This document shows positions 59,193-64,000 of a stretch of 64,000 nucleotides of DNA, piece after piece. The DNA lies in the NCBI GenBank assembly GCA_023398575.1, contig JAEWSC010000057.1, forward strand, positions 1 through 64,000, written 5' to 3'. The DNA is from Bacillota bacterium (lineage in GTDB: Bacteria > Bacillota > Clostridia > Christensenellales > Aristaeellaceae). Within the stretch, counting starts at the first letter, position 1; every line of letters starts with the position of its first letter. The translations under genes and the position numbers were made by a program. The notes under the pieces are model-generated. The model was given only the letters and a program-made list of their open reading frames with translations, had not been told where the DNA came from and did not search any database.

Positions 59193-60143
59193 ATGCAATA
59201 TAAGGAAGCCGCGGCATTCGCCAGGCGCGTTGAGGATAACATTGCCAAGGTATTGATCGGCAAGGGAGAGGTCACAAAGCTGCTGCTGGCCTCGCTGATT
59301 GCCAGCGGCCACGTGCTGCTGGAGGATGTGCCTGGCACTGGCAAGACCGTACTGGCAAGAAGCCTGGCCAAATCCATCGACTGCCGGTTTGCCAGGGTAC
59401 AATTCACGCCCGATCTAATGCCTGCCGATATTACCGGCATCAGTGTCTATCAGCCTGCCACAGGCGATTTTACTTTCAAGCCCGGCCCTGTGTTCACCAA
59501 CATACTGCTGGCAGATGAAATCAATAGGGCAACACCCAGAACCCAAGCGGCGCTGTTGGAATGCATGCAGGAGGGACAGGTGACGGAAGGTGGCGTCACC
59601 CGCAAACTGGATGCACCTTTTCTGGTGATCGCCACCCAGAACCCGGTGGAGATACAGGGCACCTTTCCCCTGCCGGAGGCGCAGCTGGACCGCTTTCTCA
59701 TGCGGCTTTCCATGGGGTATCCCACCAAAGAAGAGGCCTTCTTGCTGCTGAGCCGCTTCCATGCCGGCGATCCATTAAAAGAGCTTTCACCGGTATCTAT
59801 AAAAGAAGATTTGCTGGCAGCACAAGCGGCACTTACACACATTTCCGTATCCCAGCCGGTGATGGAATACATTGCCGCCTTGTGCGAACAGACCAGAAAA
59901 TTTGAGCAGGTACAATTAGGCGTTAGCCCAAGAGGCATGCTGGCACTAATGCGGGCTGCTCAGGCGCTGGCGATGCTTGAAGGCCGGGATTTTGTGATTC
60001 CCGACGATGTGAAGACTCTTGCCATACCAGTGCTGGCACACCGTGTTATCGTAAGAGGCATGTATGGCAAAGCAGGCATAACCCAGGCATTGATACAGGA
60101 TGCTATGAAGGCTGTGCCGGTACCTACGGAGGAAAGGCTGTAA
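59193..60143 (+). CDS. MoxR-family AAA+ ATPase
   Basis: Cytoplasmic chaperone-like ATPase of 316 residues. Walker A is in LLEDVPGTGKTVLARSLAK, Walker B in NILLADEINRATPRTQAALL, and the sensor region ATQNPVEIQGTFPLPEAQLD follows. MoxR proteins act with a DUF58 partner in maturation of metal or envelope proteins. The ATG at 59193 lies eight bases after AAGG. It shares one base with the DUF58 start (TAATG). Confidence 0.94.
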   Translation: MQYKEAAAFARRVEDNIAKVLIGKGEVTKLLLASLIASGHVLLEDVPGTGKTVLARSLAKSIDCRFARVQFTPDLMPADITGISVYQPATGDFTFKPGPVFTNILLADEINRATPRTQAALLECMQEGQVTEGGVTRKLDAPFLVIATQNPVEIQGTFPLPEAQLDRFLMRLSMGYPTKEEAFLLLSRFHAGDPLKELSPVSIKEDLLAAQAALTHISVSQPVMEYIAALCEQTRKFEQVQLGVSPRGMLALMRAAQALAMLEGRDFVIPDDVKTLAIPVLAHRVIVRGMYGKAGITQALIQDAMKAVPVPTEERL

Positions 60144-61243
60144 TGAATGCCCTGATGCTGTTGCTGGTCCTTGCCGCATTGGCACTTGTTCAGGGCTTTA
60201 TGGTAAAGCATTTTGCATTGAAAAGACTGGCCTATCAAAGAAGCTTTTCCCGCCGTAACGCCTATGAAGGCGAGGCGGTTGAAATGGTGGAGATCATCAA
60301 AAGTCCAAAGCTTTTGCCCATCCCCTTTTTAAGGGCTGAATCTCGAATATCTCCCCATTTAAAGTTCCAGTCAGATACAGGCGATCACATTACGGAAAAC
60401 CGCTATCATAAAAGCATCTTTTCCTTAAAGCCCTATTGCCAGATCACCAGGCGTCATACGGTAACGCTTATGCATCGAGGCTATTATGAGGCTGGCAATG
60501 TCTCTATAACCGCGGGTGACCTTTGGGGCGCATCCTCCGCCGGGCTCACCATGAACACAGGCGCGGCCATTGAGGTATACCCGCGGTTGCTTGATCTCAG
60601 TCAGCTTCCCTCACCTGCCACCAAATGGTTTGGGGACATGCTGGTCAAACGCTGGATATTGCCCGATCCAATCTGGACCGGCGGCATCCGCCCCTACGCG
60701 GCGGGAGACCCCCTACAGGATATCCATTGGCCGGCCACCGCGCGTATCGGTGCGCTGCAGGTCAAGGTGCACGATCCCTCGTCTGATGCAAAGCTGTTGG
60801 TGGTTATCAATGCCCAAATGTCGGAGCTGCAGTGGGCAGACTTGATGGAGTATGAGCAGCAAACAGTGGAGCATATGATCTCCATGGCTGCCACCTTGTG
60901 CCTGGATGCGTTGGCAAAAGGCCTGGATGCCGGGTTCGCCGCAAACATTCCCCTTGACAAAGGTTCTGAACCGGCCATTCTCCCTCCCGCGCGGTATGCC
61001 GGGCGGGAAGAGGAGCTGCTTTCCGCCATGGCGCACATGACGGTACAGAAAACCCACACCTTCTTGTCGCTGCTGGATAAGCTGGCGGCCTATTCGGGCA
61101 TGGACATCCTGATCCTTTCCGTGTACGACAGTGAGCTCATTGAGCTTCGGATAAATGCCATTCGCCAGCGCGGCAACAGCGTGCAGTTTTGTTTGATCGA
61201 CAAGCAATCAGCCCGCAGCCCTGGACAGGAGGGAGGCGCATGA
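60143..61243 (+). CDS. DUF58-domain membrane protein
   Basis: Protein of 366 residues with one N-terminal helix and the DUF58 signature GIRPYAAGDPLQDIHWPATA, followed by VHDPSSDAKLLVVINAQ where a VWA-like fold begins. DUF58 proteins pair with MoxR ATPases. Stop and next start overlap as ATGA at 61240. Confidence 0.93.
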   Translation: MNALMLLLVLAALALVQGFMVKHFALKRLAYQRSFSRRNAYEGEAVEMVEIIKSPKLLPIPFLRAESRISPHLKFQSDTGDHITENRYHKSIFSLKPYCQITRRHTVTLMHRGYYEAGNVSITAGDLWGASSAGLTMNTGAAIEVYPRLLDLSQLPSPATKWFGDMLVKRWILPDPIWTGGIRPYAAGDPLQDIHWPATARIGALQVKVHDPSSDAKLLVVINAQMSELQWADLMEYEQQTVEHMISMAATLCLDALAKGLDAGFAANIPLDKGSEPAILPPARYAGREEELLSAMAHMTVQKTHTFLSLLDKLAAYSGMDILILSVYDSELIELRINAIRQRGNSVQFCLIDKQSARSPGQEGGA

Positions 61244-62550
61244 ACACGACCCCTAAAGAAAAAGCAAAACACACAAGCGCTATTCTTTCCATTCCCCCAA
61301 AGCGGCTGCTGGCAAAAGCCATGGCAGCCCTGATGCTGTACCTTGGCCTGTCCCCTTTATTTTTGCTGCCTGGCGCATATCTTTCGCTTGAACTACTCCC
61401 AGTGGCATTCCTGCCGGCGGCGGCGCTTGCGCTTACCTTCTTCGCTGGGCTGGTTCCCAGGAAATGGCGCAAGCATGCTTTTGCACTTGCCCTTTGCCTG
61501 CAGGCAGTACTAGGCATGGCGCTTTTACTCCCCAGCTCACCTCTGGCGTTGGTTTTACTCCTACCCTGTCTTGGTGCAATGATCTTATTCATGCCAGCCA
61601 TGATAAGGACCGCTGGTTTGGAATGGTCCGGGCAGCAGCTTTCCATGGGTGCAATTCTCCATGTCATCGGACAGCTTGTAAAAGGCATGCCGGAGTTTGC
61701 TTCCATGGGCAGTCTGCTGACGGCATTCTTTTGCTTGTATATGATCTTGTGCCTGTTCATGCTAAACCGCTACGCACTGATGGATGGTACCGGCGAAAAG
61801 CAGTCCCCGCCTGCGAAATTGCTGGCTCAGAACCGCATGCTGGTGATCATTATCAGCGCTATCGCGCTGCTTGCATCGAGCTTAAAGACATTAAAGGATG
61901 CAGTGAATTTTGTGTGGGATATGCTATTGAAGGGAATCGCCGCGCTCGTTTTGTTTATCATGCAGCTTTTTCCCGCCATGACGCCCATCAACAACACAGG
62001 CGGTGGGCAGGGAATGGATTTGGGAATGATGGGTGAACAGCAGGAGCCTGGTCTGCTTTCTATGATTCTGGAAAAAGTACTGATGGCGGTGGGGATTCTT
62101 CTGGGCCTCGCTCTGATCGTGTTCGGGCTGTATAAAGCTCAAAAAGTGCTAAAAAGAGCCTTGAAAGCCCTTCTGGAGCGGTTTCGGGCTTATTCAAAAT
62201 CCATTGGGGAAGGGTATGTGGACAAAACGGAGAATCTATTTGACTTGGGACAGGCAAGCAAAGCGGTGCTTCAAAGGTGGAGCGCCTTGGCAAACCGGCT
62301 CAAGCGCTTGCCGCCTATAGATAAACTCCCACCCCGGGAAAAGGTGCGCCGCACGTATGCACTGCTCAAAAGGCGCATGCCGGAGCTGCCGGACAGCATG
62401 ACAGCCCGTGAGATGCTGAGCAGCGACGCCTTCAAGCTCACCCTCGAGCAAAAAGAAACAATATCCGTCATTTATGAACAAGCACGCTATAGTAGTCAGC
62501 CCATATCCCCCGCTCAAGCGGAGGATATGCGCAAAAACGCTGGTATTTAG
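61240..62550 (+). CDS. Membrane protein with DUF4129-like tail, MoxR operon
   Basis: Protein of 436 residues with six or so hydrophobic helices in the first ~300 residues and a cytoplasmic C-terminal region (VRRTYALLKRRMPELPDSMT to the end) resembling DUF4129, commonly found beside DUF58 genes. In many loci this is fused to a transglutaminase domain; here that domain is absent. The ATG at 61240 overlaps the previous stop; the frame is open further upstream only as a shadow of DUF58. Confidence 0.8.
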   Translation: MNTTPKEKAKHTSAILSIPPKRLLAKAMAALMLYLGLSPLFLLPGAYLSLELLPVAFLPAAALALTFFAGLVPRKWRKHAFALALCLQAVLGMALLLPSSPLALVLLLPCLGAMILFMPAMIRTAGLEWSGQQLSMGAILHVIGQLVKGMPEFASMGSLLTAFFCLYMILCLFMLNRYALMDGTGEKQSPPAKLLAQNRMLVIIISAIALLASSLKTLKDAVNFVWDMLLKGIAALVLFIMQLFPAMTPINNTGGGQGMDLGMMGEQQEPGLLSMILEKVLMAVGILLGLALIVFGLYKAQKVLKRALKALLERFRAYSKSIGEGYVDKTENLFDLGQASKAVLQRWSALANRLKRLPPIDKLPPREKVRRTYALLKRRMPELPDSMTAREMLSSDAFKLTLEQKETISVIYEQARYSSQPISPAQAEDMRKNAGI

Positions 62551-62570
62551 TCTAGAAATGGAGGATGTCT

Positions 62571-63365
62571 ATGCAAGAAATCACCATCACCTATCTTGGC
62601 CAGTGCGGTTTTTTATTAGACTTTGGCGGTACGAAAATCGTCACCGATCCGTATCTGAGCGATTATGTGGACAAAACCTGCTCTGACGGGGCGGTAAAGT
62701 GGCAGCGGCTGTATCCGCCACCTGCCTCCTTGCAGGTGTTAAAGCCGGAGGGTATACTGATTTCCCATAGCCATGAAGATCACATGGACCCTTGGACGCT
62801 CAAGCCTTATCTTTGTGAAAATGACGAATGCCTGACAGCCGCTCCGGCCCCTGAATGCGGCAGGCTGGAGAGCATCGGCGCATCCCGCGTGATTTATGCC
62901 AAGGCGGAGGAAAGCTTCTTTATAGGTGATGTAAAGATAACCCCCCTCCCCTGCGCCCATACGCAGCTGCATCTGGATGCATGCGGCCGTTTTCACGAGC
63001 TGAGCTATCTTATTGAGCAGGCAGGTGTGCGCATCTTCTTCGGCGGCGATATGAGCCTGTATGACGGGCTTGAAAAGCGATTGAAAAGCGCAAATTGCAA
63101 CCTTTTGCTGCTGCCTGTAAACGGTCGGGATGAAGGACGTACAGAAAGGGGCATCATCGGCAATATTGATCATGTCGAAGCTGCCAAACTCTCCGCCAAA
63201 CTGGATGTCCCCTACATCCCTATGCACCACGATCTGTATGCTGTCAACGGCTGCAGCCCGGAGGAGATTCTCGCCGCCGCAAGGGCCCAAGGGGCAAAAG
63301 CGTTTCTACTCAAGCCCATGGAGACACTGCGCCTGAGCTCTATAGGAGACATTATAGAAGCGTAA
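62571..63365 (+). CDS. UlaG-like metallo-beta-lactamase-fold hydrolase
   Basis: Cytoplasmic metal-dependent hydrolase of 264 residues. It begins EITITYLGQCGFLLDFGGTK and has SHSHEDHMD as the metal motif; both fit the UlaG (L-ascorbate-6-phosphate lactonase)-like branch. The ATG at 62571 lies six bases after GGAGG; the ATG at 62565 directly abuts the site. It follows the DUF4129-like gene by 20 nt in the same operon. Substrate unknown. Confidence 0.9.
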   Translation: MQEITITYLGQCGFLLDFGGTKIVTDPYLSDYVDKTCSDGAVKWQRLYPPPASLQVLKPEGILISHSHEDHMDPWTLKPYLCENDECLTAAPAPECGRLESIGASRVIYAKAEESFFIGDVKITPLPCAHTQLHLDACGRFHELSYLIEQAGVRIFFGGDMSLYDGLEKRLKSANCNLLLLPVNGRDEGRTERGIIGNIDHVEAAKLSAKLDVPYIPMHHDLYAVNGCSPEEILAAARAQGAKAFLLKPMETLRLSSIGDIIEA

Positions 63366-63405
63366 CCCATCTAACCATCCAGGATTGATTGAAGGAGGGA
63401 TTTTG

Positions 63406-64000
63406 ATGAACAGACAAAAATTCCTGCACCTTTTCAGCCTGCTAACCGCAGCTTTGCTTTTGCTGCTCCCCTCCATCGCGGGTGCAGCGGAAACTGCTGT
63501 GCAAGATAAACCTACCCTTACTCTTATCGGCCACGCCTCCGTAAAAATCAAGACAGCAGAGGGCGTCGTCATCTACATTGATCCGTACTATGCCGGCGAT
63601 TACAGCGAAGAGGCCGATATCATACTCGTCAGCCATGAGCATAGTGACCACAACAAGATCAACCTTTGCAAACAAAAAACCGGCTGCATTGTACTTAGGG
63701 CAAGCGACACCATCAACAAAAAGGATGGCACCTATAACATTTTTGATATCGCAGGCGTTACCGTACAGCCCGTGCCTGCCGCTAACAAAAACCATAAAAT
63801 AGACAGCTCCACCGGGTTTGTGCTAACCTTTGACGGCTTGAAGGTATATCATTCAGGAGATACGTCAAAGCTTGACCAGATGGCAGACCTTATAGCGCTG
63901 GATATCGATTATGCCCTGTTTCCCATCGACGGCAAATACAACATGGATGGCGCAGAAGCCATGGCGTGTGCTGCGCTGGTAGGCGCAAAACATAACACGC
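63406..64000 (+). CDS. Exported UlaG-like metallo-hydrolase, 3' end outside the window
   Basis: Starts at the ATG at 63406 after GAAGGAGGG and runs open to the window edge (198 codons seen). A signal peptide (MNRQKFLHLFSLLTAALLLL, cleavage near AGAAE) is followed by TLTLIGHASVKIKTAEGVVI and the metal motif SHEHSDH, then YHSGDTSK. It is a paralogue of the preceding cytoplasmic hydrolase, so the pair places the same fold on both sides of the membrane. The missing end prevents checking the last metal ligands. Confidence 0.88.
   Translation, partial: MNRQKFLHLFSLLTAALLLLLPSIAGAAETAVQDKPTLTLIGHASVKIKTAEGVVIYIDPYYAGDYSEEADIILVSHEHSDHNKINLCKQKTGCIVLRASDTINKKDGTYNIFDIAGVTVQPVPAANKNHKIDSSTGFVLTFDGLKVYHSGDTSKLDQMADLIALDIDYALFPIDGKYNMDGAEAMACAALVGAKHNT

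Noticed and set aside
1..64000. CRISPR arrays, tRNA or rRNA genes, prophage or biosynthetic gene cluster
   Set aside because: No regularly spaced repeats, cloverleaf-like sequences, rRNA stretches, phage structural genes or synthase genes were recognised by eye. Programs such as tRNAscan-SE and Infernal were not available to confirm.

Overview
The window looks like chromosome from an anaerobic, probably host-associated member of the Clostridia (Bacillota) of moderate G+C. This rests on strong AGGAGG-type Shine-Dalgarno sites with frequent TTG/GTG starts, 17-nt-spaced TTGACA/TATAAT-like promoters, a ferredoxin-dependent 2-oxoacid oxidoreductase, firmicute-type genes (RlmH, WalJ-like hydrolase, DUF951, VanY, YwaF) and many carbohydrate-uptake operons with divergent AraC or GntR/LacI regulators. 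Genus cannot be told from sequence alone. No rRNA, tRNA, CRISPR array or prophage was seen.

Layout. 1-6.5 kb: the right end of an IS3-family element enters from the left edge, then an AraC/GyrI-type regulator, a two-gene 2-oxoacid:ferredoxin oxidoreductase with a Rex-like palindrome at its promoter, a structured repeat (copy A), and a WalJ-like hydrolase/CPBP protease/rlmH operon. 6.6-19.6 kb: envelope and secretion genes. These are an FHA-RodA-PBP operon, DUF951, three signal peptidase I paralogues interleaved with an ECF-type sigma factor and a tiny overlapping membrane protein, a VanY-like carboxypeptidase, two paralogous exported Ig-like proteins, a YwaF-like membrane protein and a zinc-ribbon protein. 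19.6-25.9 kb: a complete branched-chain amino-acid-type ABC operon (livJHMGF) with a strong promoter and a leader that can fold as a transcription attenuator, then a cytidylate-kinase-like gene.

26-59 kb is a carbohydrate-utilisation region. It holds a serine hydrolase next to a decayed IS3 remnant; an AraC regulator divergent from a GH4 alpha-galactosidase, with three direct ATGCAACA repeats between them; an exported flavoprotein with two FMN-binding domains and a FAD domain; a GH105-GH112 operon behind an Lpl/Yte-type ABC transporter with a divergent AraC regulator (probably rhamnogalacturonan-type oligosaccharides); an alpha-mannan locus (GntR/LacI regulator, MalFG-type ABC transporter, GH76, GH38, GH125) carrying repeat copy B; a lone PTS IIC-like protein; a GGDEF/HD-GYP receptor; a hydroxyacid dehydrogenase; and a xylulokinase-GNAT-GH43-like-GH27 operon. 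59-64 kb: a MoxR-DUF58-DUF4129-type operon followed by two UlaG-like metallo-hydrolases, the second exported and cut by the window edge.

The glycosidases lack signal peptides, so the picture is one of importing oligosaccharides and breaking them down in the cytoplasm, with kinases and dehydrogenases feeding central metabolism. The best candidates for undescribed biology are the dispersed structured repeat (two copies whose stems carry compensatory base changes), the liv-operon leader attenuator, and the ECF sigma/mini-membrane-protein/signal-peptidase cluster.
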